DNA of 15,553 nt, from assembly GCA_903828035.1 (NCBI GenBank), contig CAIKKV010000391.1, positions 1 through 15,553 on the forward strand, in the 5' to 3' direction. The notes under the pieces were generated by a model that saw only the letters and a program-made list of their open reading frames with translations, ran no database searches and was not told where the DNA came from. The stretch is from an uncultured bacterium (GTDB lineage Bacteria > Verrucomicrobiota > Kiritimatiellia > CAIKKV01). The first letter of the stretch is position 1, and the number at the start of each line of letters is the position of its first letter. Shown here one piece after another: positions 7,040-14,920 of this stretch. The position numbers and the translations under genes are program-made.

Positions 7040-9283
7040 ATGAGCCCGTCCCGCCGGTCAACCGCTGTTCTGCTGATGTTGCTGGCGCTTGGCTTGGCCA
7101 TGCGGACCTTCGGCGCCTGGGTGTATGAGTACGCCCACACGTCGGATCACGGCATCATCTGCCTGATGGTTAAGCACATGCTGGAGGGGAAGGAGTTCCC
7201 CGTGTTCTTTTACGGGCTTCCCTATATGGGGTCGATCGAGCCGTCGATCAGCGCCGGCCTCTGTTATCTGTTCGGGCTGACGGGCTTCTGGATCAACATG
7301 GGCACGGCGCTGGCGGCCTTTGCGTTCCTGCCGCTGGTCTATCTGTGGGGCCGCGGGGCGGCGGGCCGGGCCGGCGGCCTGGCGGCGCTGGCGTTCTGCG
7401 TCATCGGGCCGCCCCAGTATTTCCAATTTGAAAGTTGGGCGGACGGCGGCTATGCGGCCATTCCGCTGCTGACCTGTGCTCTTCTGGTTTACGGCCTGCG
7501 TCTGCTGGCCCGCGATTTGGGAGGGCAGCCGCCCGGGCATCTTCAGTTTGCGCTTCTGGGCGTGATTGCCGGTCTTGGCTGGTGGCAGTCGCCGCTGCTC
7601 ATTCCGGCTTTCCTGGTGTGCGCCCTTCTGTTTCTGCTCGTCCTGCGGCTGCGGCTCTTTTCCCTTCGGCTGATCTCCGGGGGAGTCGGGTTTGTGCTGG
7701 GCAGCCTGCCGCTATGGATCTGGAATGTTCGGAATCACTGGCAGACTTTCGATATGGTCAAGACGCATGACCGGCCGCCGCTGCTGGAAGGGCTTCGCCT
7801 GTTTTACGTGTCCCGGCTTTCCAGCCTGATGGAGTTCCACCGCGGGCCTGACCTCTTCCGGTATGCGCTGGCGGGGCTGCTGATCGCCCTGGCGCTCCTG
7901 GCGATCGTCCAGCTGATCGCCAGCTGGCGGAAGGCGAAGCGGGCGGAAGCCCTGTATCTGGCCGCCGCCCTCCTGTACATCGTCATCTACTCGATCCTGT
8001 TCGGCCGCTCGCGCTTCGCCCGCGTGGATGCGGTCCGCTACGTCCTTATCCTGGTTCCCATCCTGGGCGTCCTGGCGGGCGCGGCGACCGCGTGGCTGAC
8101 GGACCGGTTCCGGTTTTGGGGATGGCTTCCCCTGGTGGCGCTGCTTGCGCTTCAGGCGAAGGAGCTGCCGAAGCGCCTCCCGGAGCGCGAGCGGACCGCC
8201 GCCTTCATGCCCAAGGCCGTGAAGCTGGGTGAGTTCCTGAAGGCGAACGATATCCGGCACCTCTATACGGACTACCAGGTGCGGGGGGCCAATCACGCGC
8301 TGAACTTCCTGCTGAACGAGGCGTTCGTGTTTTCCCCGGTGTCGCGCGAGCGGGTTCGGCCCTATGCGCGGGCCATGGAGCAGGCGGAGTCCCCCGCCGT
8401 TCTAAACAATGGCATGGGCTTTTCGTCCTTCCTGAAAATGACAGGCGCCGCCTGCGAGTCGTCCGAGGTGGCGGGACAGCGGGTTCACTATCACGCCCGG
8501 CCTCCGTCGGATGGCTGGCGGCTTGCCTCCTGGGGCCCGCTGACCCGGGCGAAGGCGGCGGGATGGGACAAAGCGACTAAAACAGGGACGGCTCCCGCCT
8601 TGATTTCGGGCGTCCGGCTGCTGTGTGACCCGGAGTCCTATCCGTCCGCCCTGGGCGTGGACAGCTGGGATGAGAAGACGGAAAGCTGGACCGTCCTGGT
8701 TCCGGACACGCCGGTGACCCGCTATTTCTGGTCGGGCGCCCGGTTTTACTGGGGCGGCAGCGCCTTCCGGCTCGAATGCCGGTTCGAGCCGATTTTGACC
8801 AGGACGATCCGCGTGCGGATGAAGATCCCCAATAACGGGAAAATCATCCTGCGTGATCTCCTTCCGATGACTGCCGACCCGAGTGAGCGAACGCCCCAAG
8901 AGTCGGAGCTGAAGCAGTTGGCCGAGTGGATTCAGACGAATGGGATTAAGCGCGTGTACGTTGATCGGTGGGAATCCAATCGCCTTCTTTCCCTGGTGGC
9001 GCCCGAGGTGAAGCTGAGCCTGCAGCCGTACATTTTTGGGCGCGAGACGCTTCCCCCCGTGATGGAGCTGGACGGCCAAACGGCGGTGATTGTGCGGAGC
9101 CGCGAGAAGGAGATCGAGGCGCTGTCGTTGAAGACGGGTCGTGTTTCATACCGTGAAGCACAGCTTGGGCCCTGGGCGATCTTTACATTCCCGGGCGCCC
9201 CGCCGCCCCCGTCCTCGCGGCCGGGCCTGCTATGGCAGGGCTTCGGCAGCGTGCCGGTGAACGGCGATGCGGTTTCAAAATAG
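7040..9283 (+). CDS. GT-C membrane glycosyltransferase (GT39/ArnT-like) with duplicated C-terminal domain
   Basis: A 747-residue polytopic membrane protein likely to move a sugar from a polyprenyl-phosphate donor on the periplasmic side. A first membrane span (about 8-26) is followed by the acidic loop motif SDH (35-37) and YGLPYMGSIEP (58-68), features of GT-C enzymes where the Asp is catalytic. About ten hydrophobic segments extend to about residue 370. The soluble remainder contains two related modules, about 396-490 and 626-720, separated by a beta-rich stretch: FLKANDIRHLYTD resembles WIQTNGIKRVYVD, and each is followed by a similar tail. The ATG at 7040 is two bases after the SGNH stop; the same frame is open further upstream but overlaps the SGNH gene and lacks a start signal. 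Double stop TAGTAG. Donor and acceptor unknown. Confidence 0.82.
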   Translation: MSPSRRSTAVLLMLLALGLAMRTFGAWVYEYAHTSDHGIICLMVKHMLEGKEFPVFFYGLPYMGSIEPSISAGLCYLFGLTGFWINMGTALAAFAFLPLVYLWGRGAAGRAGGLAALAFCVIGPPQYFQFESWADGGYAAIPLLTCALLVYGLRLLARDLGGQPPGHLQFALLGVIAGLGWWQSPLLIPAFLVCALLFLLVLRLRLFSLRLISGGVGFVLGSLPLWIWNVRNHWQTFDMVKTHDRPPLLEGLRLFYVSRLSSLMEFHRGPDLFRYALAGLLIALALLAIVQLIASWRKAKRAEALYLAAALLYIVIYSILFGRSRFARVDAVRYVLILVPILGVLAGAATAWLTDRFRFWGWLPLVALLALQAKELPKRLPERERTAAFMPKAVKLGEFLKANDIRHLYTDYQVRGANHALNFLLNEAFVFSPVSRERVRPYARAMEQAESPAVLNNGMGFSSFLKMTGAACESSEVAGQRVHYHARPPSDGWRLASWGPLTRAKAAGWDKATKTGTAPALISGVRLLCDPESYPSALGVDSWDEKTESWTVLVPDTPVTRYFWSGARFYWGGSAFRLECRFEPILTRTIRVRMKIPNNGKIILRDLLPMTADPSERTPQESELKQLAEWIQTNGIKRVYVDRWESNRLLSLVAPEVKLSLQPYIFGRETLPPVMELDGQTAVIVRSREKEIEALSLKTGRVSYREAQLGPWAIFTFPGAPPPPSSRPGLLWQGFGSVPVNGDAVSK

Positions 9284-9301
9284 TAGCTGACGTGGAGAGA
9301 G

Positions 9302-9327
9302 CCCTCGACTTCGCTCGGGATGACAGG
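9302..9327. repeat. Dispersed-repeat-like motif in convergent junction
   Basis: The 78-base gap between the two convergent operons holds CTCGACTTCGCTCGGGATGA (9304-9323 region), a motif I have often seen between genes in unrelated bacterial and metagenomic contigs as a multicopy intergenic element. Only weak self-complementarity is visible. No classical intrinsic terminator with a U-run is present in the gap, so this element may take part in ending transcription from both sides. Only one copy lies in this window. Confidence 0.4.
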
Positions 9328-9361
9328 AGCGCTGAAGTTTTGGATGAAAGTGCGCCGCTGA

Positions 9362-11965
9362 TTATTTGGCGCTTGCGGACAAAGTCTGCTGAAGGGCGAG
9401 AAGCCGGTCGCGCAGCGTCCAGGTCAATTCGGCCCGGCGGATCGAAAGCGTTCGCGGAAAGGGCGTGATCAGGAATATCTCGGGCGATTCTTCCCGCTCG
9501 ACCGGAAGCGCCAGCGAGAGCGTGGTGTCCCTGTTTTTATCAAGTTCGGGCCAGCGGCCTTCAAGCAGGGTTTTGCCGGAGGCGTCGGTCAGCTCGAAGC
9601 GGTCGGCGTCGGGCCCTGTGGGCTCCTCCGCGACAGTTGACGGCAGCGGCCTGACATCCAGGGTGAGCCGGTAGCTTCCGCGCGAGAGCCGGAAGGGCGT
9701 CCTGTACGGGGACACGGAAAGGCAGGTCTTTTCGGGATCGCGCCCCAGGCGCCGGAGCTGTTCCCTTTTTATCGCTTGCAAGACTCCGGCATCGCGGCGG
9801 CGGATTTTGTCGGCGGCCAGGACCGCGGGGGCGGCCTTCACGCCGAGGTCCCGGATGCGGGCAAAGTCGTTGTAAACGAACTCGGGCAGGCCGTTGACGG
9901 CGAGCCCGTTGTTTTTGGAGAGCAACGCCCGCGCCAGCGTGTCAAGCGCCCGCCGTGTTTCTTCCGGCGCCAGGGCTTCCTCGCGGCCCGGTCCCAGCCA
10001 GCAGGGCGGGGAAGCGAGGCCCGGCGATGCGAGTGCCCACACGCGCACCCGGGCGTAGGGCTCGGGGACGAGCCACCACCACGGCTTGTCCAGGGTGACG
10101 GTTTGAGCGGATCCGGGCGGCAGGTGCACGCGGGTGGTTCGGCCCCATGCGCGCAAGCGGATGTCCGCGTCCTGTTTCTCCGTTGTCAGTGTCACCCAAA
10201 GGCGGTCCGGGGCGGGGCCCGGGCCGCCCGCTGCGATTTCGCGCGGAACTCCGGTCACCCGGACTGATTCGCGCCCGCCCAGCGTGTTGCCGGTGGAAAA
10301 GAACGTTTCGCGGCCCGCCTCGCTGACAAAGATCGGGTCGGCCAGCGGGAGTTGCAGATCGAGGGAGGCCGGAGGGAGATCCAGGGCATAGAGGGAGACG
10401 GCGTGGCCGGCGTGGGAGGCGTTGGCGCGGGGGAACGGGAAGGGGCTCCAGGTTTTCAGCAGGCGGGCCCGGGCCTGGAAGCGGTCCCAGAGCGGCTGGT
10501 GACGCGGGCGGTAGTTTCCGGTGAAGGGGTCGACCAGTCCGCGGCCGCTGGTGAACTCATTGCGGATCAGGTAGTCGGCCGGGAAGCGATCGAGCAGCGT
10601 GAGGCCTTCCCGCAGGTCAGCCACATGCCGCAGGGGAATATGGTCGGCGAAGGATCTTTCGGCCGCAACGGAGGCGTTGTGCTCGACGGCGATGCTTTTA
10701 TCCTCCGGCGCATGGAGCGCGTTCCAGTCGCGGGCCATCAGGCGGGGGTCTTTCCAGCCGAACAGGTTCGTCACGCGGCGGGCGTCCAGATGGATCTGCA
10801 TCAGGGCGATCAGCGTGACGAGTATCACGGGCCCGCGTACGAAGAACCGGCCGAGGCGGCTGGCGGACCGGGGAAGCGCCAGCGGAAGCGCGGCCAGGAT
10901 CGAAAGAAAGGGCAGGTAGCCCATGAACTCCTGTTTGCGGATGAAAGGCGAAACGAGCAGGTTCAGGGCCAGAAGCAGCAGGGGCGTCAGGAGGAGGAGC
11001 GGCCAGGCTTTCCGCAACCGGGGGATCCAGGGAAGGGCGAGCAGTCCGGCGGCGGCGAGGGCCAGCGGGAGAAGCCCCAGGTCAAGCGCGTGTTTCCGGA
11101 GCATGTGCAGGCGCCACAGGAACCGCATCGACGGGGATTGTCCGGCGGCGCCGAGCGCGAGGGTCATTTCGGCCCGGAGGCCTTCGCTTTGTTTCGCCAG
11201 GCCCTGCATGAACCGGGCGGGCTCCCGCAGGGCGGGGTTGGTCCAGGCGAGGGCGAGGGCGAACAGGAACAGGGAGAGCGCCAGCCAGACCCATGTCCGG
11301 CGCAGGCTCCGCGTGCCGCGGCCGCTGCTCCGGCTGACAAACGGAATGATCAAAAGCGGGACAAGAAGAAGGATCAAAGGATATTTCGTTCCCGCGGTGA
11401 AGCCCGCCGCGAATCCGCCGACCAGGATAAAGAGCGCGCGGCCGGAATAAATCGCGCGCGCCCAGAGCAGCAGGGTGAGGGAAAGCCCGAAGAGCAGGGC
11501 GATGTCCGTTTCGGCGTAATGGCAGTGTTCGATGTGGACCGGATTCAGGAGGCAGAAGGCGGCGACCGCCAGAGCGGAGAGCCGGGACCCTGTGATTTGG
11601 AGCGTCAGGAAGAACAGGCAGAGCCCCGTCAGCAGCCCCAGCCCCACATTGAGCCGCCGCGCGAACCGGATGTCGTTCCAGGGGGCGATCGGCCGGTCGG
11701 CGGCGCCGGCGGCGTAAGCCCGCTCGGCGAGCAGGTGGTTCCACGCGAGGCCGGCGGAGCGGAAAGGCGCGGCCAGCGTGAAGAATCCGCCGGGGTAGAG
11801 CCGGTCGCGGAGCTCGCCCTGCTCCGCGTGGGTTTCGAGCCAGCGCCCGATGGTGGGCTCGTCGGGGTGCAGGCTGGGAGCGGCGATGCCCGTCAGGCGG
11901 AGCGCGAGCCCCATCAGGAGAAGCCCGGCAAGGGCCAGCCCGCAGAGGAGTCGGTTAAGAGGCAT
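9362..11965 (-). CDS. GT-C membrane glycosyltransferase (PMT_2/GT39-like), long C-terminal region
   Basis: An 867-residue membrane protein. After the first span (about 7-25) comes SLHPDEPTIG (31-40), the acidic HPDE loop expected to hold the catalytic Asp35. HIEHCHYAETD (144-154) is the second conserved loop of PMT_2-type enzymes. About ten spans continue to about residue 400. Roughly 450 further residues form an extracytoplasmic part with beta-rich segments; no named domain recognised there. It likely transfers a sugar from a polyprenyl-phosphate donor. It is clearly different from the other GT-C protein in this window (HPDE instead of SDH, different tail). The ATG (11963-11965) overlaps the end of the sulfotransferase gene by 11 bases, which supports coupled expression and a role on the same glycan. 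Confidence 0.82.
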   Translation of the reverse strand: MPLNRLLCGLALAGLLLMGLALRLTGIAAPSLHPDEPTIGRWLETHAEQGELRDRLYPGGFFTLAAPFRSAGLAWNHLLAERAYAAGAADRPIAPWNDIRFARRLNVGLGLLTGLCLFFLTLQITGSRLSALAVAAFCLLNPVHIEHCHYAETDIALLFGLSLTLLLWARAIYSGRALFILVGGFAAGFTAGTKYPLILLLVPLLIIPFVSRSSGRGTRSLRRTWVWLALSLFLFALALAWTNPALREPARFMQGLAKQSEGLRAEMTLALGAAGQSPSMRFLWRLHMLRKHALDLGLLPLALAAAGLLALPWIPRLRKAWPLLLLTPLLLLALNLLVSPFIRKQEFMGYLPFLSILAALPLALPRSASRLGRFFVRGPVILVTLIALMQIHLDARRVTNLFGWKDPRLMARDWNALHAPEDKSIAVEHNASVAAERSFADHIPLRHVADLREGLTLLDRFPADYLIRNEFTSGRGLVDPFTGNYRPRHQPLWDRFQARARLLKTWSPFPFPRANASHAGHAVSLYALDLPPASLDLQLPLADPIFVSEAGRETFFSTGNTLGGRESVRVTGVPREIAAGGPGPAPDRLWVTLTTEKQDADIRLRAWGRTTRVHLPPGSAQTVTLDKPWWWLVPEPYARVRVWALASPGLASPPCWLGPGREEALAPEETRRALDTLARALLSKNNGLAVNGLPEFVYNDFARIRDLGVKAAPAVLAADKIRRRDAGVLQAIKREQLRRLGRDPEKTCLSVSPYRTPFRLSRGSYRLTLDVRPLPSTVAEEPTGPDADRFELTDASGKTLLEGRWPELDKNRDTTLSLALPVEREESPEIFLITPFPRTLSIRRAELTWTLRDRLLALQQTLSASAK

Positions 11966-12980
11966 GGCGGCACCCGCGGCGGCGGCGGTTTCGGACGGCT
12001 TGCTGAAGGGCGAGGTTCAACTCCTTGGCGAGCTGACGAAGCGCATGGGGCTGGTTGAGCTTCCGGAGATAGCGAAGGGTGTGGTCCAGCCAGAAGGCGG
12101 ACAGCTCCTCGAGCCGCGTGGGCGGGCGCGGCCGGGCGAAGGCGCGGGCATAGCCCAGGCGGAGCAGCGCCGCGCCGGCAACCGCCTCGAAAAGCTCGAT
12201 CTGCCGAGGGGTGAACGCTGATTTGTAGACGCCTATTTTCCCGGATGAAATGGCTTTCCTGAGCGAGGCGTGATGGGCGAATGTCGCGGAATGGTCCAGC
12301 GTTCCGGTTTGGGGAAGATCTTTCCCGATCGGGGGGCAAAGCGAGTCGTCTTCCCCGATGAAGGACATGATCCGGCGGCGGGCGGCGGCGGGGTCGCGCA
12401 CCAGGTCTTCGAAGCGGACCTCCAGGAACTGGTCGGCGGGGAGGCCGGCGCTGGCCGCCGCGACAGTTTCCATGTACCGGCGCCAGCGCCGGGCGATGGC
12501 GAGGATGCTGCAGGGGCCGATGGCGATGCGGGCGGTGGACTCGGCCACGTCGCGGCCGTCGCGAATCAGGTGGATGATCCGGGCCCCGGGGTAGACCGCC
12601 AGCAGTTCGGGGATGCGCAGCGCATGCTGGGGGGTTTTGTCGCCCCAGCGCGTCTTCCCGCTCTGCCGGGCGTAAAGGGAGAAGAGCGCGTCGAAGAGGC
12701 CGGCCGCGGAGCGCTCGGCCGTCCGCTCCAGCAGTTCGGCGGGCGTGGCGCGGAGGCCCCAGTCGCGGATCCGCTCATCCGCCAGCACGTCGGCCGCGAG
12801 GGCTCGGAGGCGGGCGGGGTCCGCCAGGTCGCCATAGGTGCCGAGGAGGGGGCCGAACCGGTCGAAAATGAAGCTTTCGGGCGGAATGGCCAGCGCGGGA
12901 TGGGAGTCGAGCAGCACCTGGAGCAGCGTGGTGCCGGAGCGGGGGCAGCCGAGGATGAAGAAGGGGGGCGGGGCTGGCAT
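11955..12980 (-). CDS. PAPS-dependent sulfotransferase family protein
   Basis: A 341-residue sulfotransferase of the Sulfotransfer_3 type, expected to move sulfate from PAPS to a hydroxyl of a sugar or other acceptor. FILGCPRSGTTLLQ (8-21) is the 5'-phosphosulfate loop, preceded by no signal peptide. WGDKTPQH (112-119) is a conserved acceptor-side motif. IRDGRDVAES (139-148) is the 3'-phosphate-binding block with Arg140 and Ser148. Length is usual and motifs are intact. The ATG at 12978-12980 was chosen because it immediately precedes the P-loop strand and follows the upstream stop by two bases (TGACCATG); the frame is open further upstream but only as antisense of other sequence. No clear Shine-Dalgarno, consistent with coupling to the PHP-like gene. 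The acceptor is unknown. Confidence 0.87.
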   Translation of the reverse strand: MPAPPPFFILGCPRSGTTLLQVLLDSHPALAIPPESFIFDRFGPLLGTYGDLADPARLRALAADVLADERIRDWGLRATPAELLERTAERSAAGLFDALFSLYARQSGKTRWGDKTPQHALRIPELLAVYPGARIIHLIRDGRDVAESTARIAIGPCSILAIARRWRRYMETVAAASAGLPADQFLEVRFEDLVRDPAAARRRIMSFIGEDDSLCPPIGKDLPQTGTLDHSATFAHHASLRKAISSGKIGVYKSAFTPRQIELFEAVAGAALLRLGYARAFARPRPPTRLEELSAFWLDHTLRYLRKLNQPHALRQLAKELNLALQQAVRNRRRRGCRHAS

Positions 12981-12982
12981 GG

Positions 12983-13786
12983 TCAGGCCGTTTGGTGGTG
13001 GGAGCCGAACATGTGGGTCAGCCAGCGGCGAGCGGCCGCGGGCAGGTGGGAGCGCCGGCCGGCGCGGCGGCAGGCCGTGAAGGTGCGGGTTCGGAGCAGG
13101 CGGGGGATCGCTTCCGCCGCGTCCGCGGGATCGAAGTCGCCCTCGAGCAGCGAGGCGTAGCTGCCGGCCAGCCGCTCTTCGCCGGCGACGGGATAGGCGT
13201 CGGTGCCGGCGACGACCGGAACGCCCAGCTGGCGGGCGAAGCGGAAGAGGGAGGGCTCCGGGAACAGGCAGGGGCGGATGGAGGGGTCGCAAATCATCAG
13301 GCCGCGGCCGGCGAGCGACTCGATGCCGGCCTTGATGAGGGGGCGGCGGCGCCCCTCCCATTTTCCGGGAGCCCAGGGGAGGACGGGAATGCCGCCCGTT
13401 TCCAGCACGCGCTCCGCGGCCTTGGCGAAGGGGAGGGCGTCGGCCACATCGCGATCGTTGGCGAGGGAGAGGATCTCGAGGCTTTCGGCGGTGGCGACCT
13501 GGCGTCCGGCGAAGAGCAGCAGGCGGTCGCCCTTGTCGGTTTTGACCTCCAGCGTGTGGGGGCCGAGCGGGCTGACGGAGTAGCCCCGGAGGCGGAAGAG
13601 GCCGCGTTTCCAGTCGTTGAAAATCTGGTAGCGCCGGCGTTCGGCCAGGAAGGCGGCTTTCAGGACGGTCTCGCCCGGGTGCTTGCCGGCGATCCGGTTG
13701 AGGTTGGCGAACAAGGAGGAGAGCAGGGACTCGAGCGGATAGATCTTGTAGATGTGCAGATGAAAATCGGCCACGAGACGCGTCAT
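12983..13786 (-). CDS. PHP-like metal-dependent hydrolase-like protein
   Basis: A 267-residue protein that starts with VADFHLHIY (5-13), the HxH start of PHP/amidohydrolase-type phosphoesterases. Further marks are LPWAPGKWEGRR (136-147), an ICDPS segment (165-169) and VVAGTDAYPVAGEER (191-205) where classic PHP proteins end in G(S/T)DxH. Here the final His is Tyr198, so the metal set is changed. I do not know a named family with confidence. The first gene of the minus-strand operon, with the ATG 13786 backed by AAAGGAG (13791-13797) at four bases. Located with a sulfotransferase and a GT-C enzyme, so a role in glycan or nucleotide by-product turnover is conceivable; sulfotransferases release PAP, which some PHP proteins hydrolyse. 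That link is inference. Confidence 0.65.
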   Translation of the reverse strand: MTRLVADFHLHIYKIYPLESLLSSLFANLNRIAGKHPGETVLKAAFLAERRRYQIFNDWKRGLFRLRGYSVSPLGPHTLEVKTDKGDRLLLFAGRQVATAESLEILSLANDRDVADALPFAKAAERVLETGGIPVLPWAPGKWEGRRRPLIKAGIESLAGRGLMICDPSIRPCLFPEPSLFRFARQLGVPVVAGTDAYPVAGEERLAGSYASLLEGDFDPADAAEAIPRLLRTRTFTACRRAGRRSHLPAAARRWLTHMFGSHHQTA

Positions 13787-13799
13787 GGAGCTCCTTTGC

Positions 13800-13949
13800 C
13801 GTTGCGCAGGCGGACATAGAATAGGAAAAAGGGCGGGGGAATGCAATGATAGAGAGAGGGTTTGCGACGGGCCAGTTTGGCGCTGGCATTTTCCAGCCGC
13901 ACCAATTACCCTGCTGGGGATGGGATGAAGGGAAGCGTTGCGCAGGCGG
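13800..13949. repeat. 14-bp direct repeat in divergent intergenic region
   Basis: CGTTGCGCAGGCGG occurs at 13800-13813 and again at 13936-13949, in the same orientation, within the 208-base region (13787-13994) between the PHP-like gene and the EIIA-CBS gene. The spacing and location between divergent genes would suit paired binding sites, but chance in GC-rich DNA is possible. The rest of the region shows a purine-rich tract (13818-13860) and two short overlapping stem-loops (13871-13887 and 13882-13897). Confidence 0.4.
13818..13846 (-). promoter_or_regulatory. Weak candidate promoter for the minus-strand operon
   Basis: On the minus strand TTGCAT (13846-13841) and TATTCT (13823-13818) are 17 bases apart, with three and four consensus matches. 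It would start transcription about 25 bases before the Shine-Dalgarno of the PHP-like gene. A weak match offered because position and spacing fit; no plus-strand promoter for the EIIA-CBS gene was convincing. Confidence 0.25.
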
Positions 13950-13994
13950 CCAGGCGGAGTGACCGCTTCTGGTTCGTGAAACCGGGAGAACGGG

Positions 13995-14912
13995 ATGCAA
14001 TTGACGAATGTGATGGAGGCCGACCAGATCCTGATGCCGGACGAGCCCCTGGACAAGGACGCCTTGTTGACGCGGATGGTGGAGGCGCTGGCCAGGTCGC
14101 GCCTGCAGCGGACCAACCCCGGGGTTTCGGCGGCGACGATGAAAGCGGCCGTTCTCGCCCGCGAGGCGCAGCGGGCCACGGTCATGGGGCGGGGGCTGGC
14201 CTTCCCCCACGCCCGGATCGGGGGCTTCACGGGGCTGGGCATCGCCCTCGCCATTCTAAAGGCGCCGATCGATTTCGGGAACAGCGAGCAGGTCAACCTG
14301 GTGTGCCTGATGGTGGCCCCGGAGAGCGCCCCCATGCTGACGCTCGGCGCCATGGCGCGGCTGACGCAGTTTTTCCGGGATCCGGCCCACCGGCAGCTCC
14401 TGCTGGACGCCCGGGATCCGGCCGACGCCCTGAAGAAGCTTTCCGAAAGCAAGCTGGCGCTCGACATCACCGTGACCGTGCAGGACATCATGACCGCCCC
14501 GGGGGTTTCCGTGGCGCTCGACATGCCGCTCCGCCGGGTCAGCCGGCTGATGCACGATGAAAATCTCGACGTGGTTCCGGTGGTGGACCGGAGCGGGGCC
14601 CTGGCCGGGGAGATCACCTGCGACAACCTCTTCGAGTTCGGGCTCCCGGACTTCTTCCACCAGCTGAAAAGCGTCAGCTTCATCCGCGAGTTCGATCCGT
14701 TTGAAAAATATTTCACGGAAGAGGCGCATTCCGACGCCCGGCGGCTGATGAAAACGGCCCTCTGCAAGATGCCGCCCGACGCCACGCTCATGGAGGCGAT
14801 ATTCGCGCTGGCCGTGAAGAAGGTGACGCAGATCTACGTGGTCGACCCCGAGGGCCAATGGGTGGGAACGGTGGACCGGGACGATGTGCTGGACAACGTG
14901 TTGAACTGGTAA
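13995..14912 (+). CDS. PTS EIIA (fructose/PtsN type) fused to two CBS domains
   Basis: A 305-residue cytoplasmic regulatory protein. Residues 1-155 form an EIIA type-2 domain with the phosphorylatable His72 in GLAFPHARI (67-75), followed by conserved strands (LGIALAILKAPIDFG, 81-95). Residues 161-216 (VQDIMTAPGVSV on) and 250-303 form a CBS pair, which usually binds adenine nucleotides. No EIIB or EIIC partner is adjacent, so a regulatory rather than sugar-uptake role is more likely, like PtsN. The ATG 13995 has GGGAG (13984-13988) six bases upstream, and the N-terminus aligns with other EIIA starts. The permease gene begins eight bases downstream, so the pair is probably one operon in which EIIA phosphorylation and nucleotide level adjust the transporter. 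Confidence 0.88.
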   Translation: MQLTNVMEADQILMPDEPLDKDALLTRMVEALARSRLQRTNPGVSAATMKAAVLAREAQRATVMGRGLAFPHARIGGFTGLGIALAILKAPIDFGNSEQVNLVCLMVAPESAPMLTLGAMARLTQFFRDPAHRQLLLDARDPADALKKLSESKLALDITVTVQDIMTAPGVSVALDMPLRRVSRLMHDENLDVVPVVDRSGALAGEITCDNLFEFGLPDFFHQLKSVSFIREFDPFEKYFTEEAHSDARRLMKTALCKMPPDATLMEAIFALAVKKVTQIYVVDPEGQWVGTVDRDDVLDNVLNW

Positions 14913-14920
14913 GGGGTGTC

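Noticed and set aside
5691..7061. 456-residue antisense frame over the PIG-L and SGNH genes
   Set aside because: No domain signature, and composition typical of antisense frames in GC-rich DNA.
10352..12058. 568-residue open frame antisense to the second GT-C gene and sulfotransferase end
   Set aside because: Gly/Glu/Gln/Arg-rich low-complexity translation without motifs, fully covered by conserved genes on the other strand.
12981..14210. A long N-terminal extension of the sulfotransferase
   Set aside because: It covers the PHP-like gene in another frame and the intergenic region; the P-loop begins at residue 8 from ATG 12980 as in the family.
13787..14791. An N-terminal extension of the PHP-like protein across the intergenic region and EIIA-CBS gene
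   Set aside because: It is antisense to the EIIA-CBS gene and Ser/Arg-rich; the start at 13786 has an excellent AAAGGAG and puts the HxH motif at the N-terminus.
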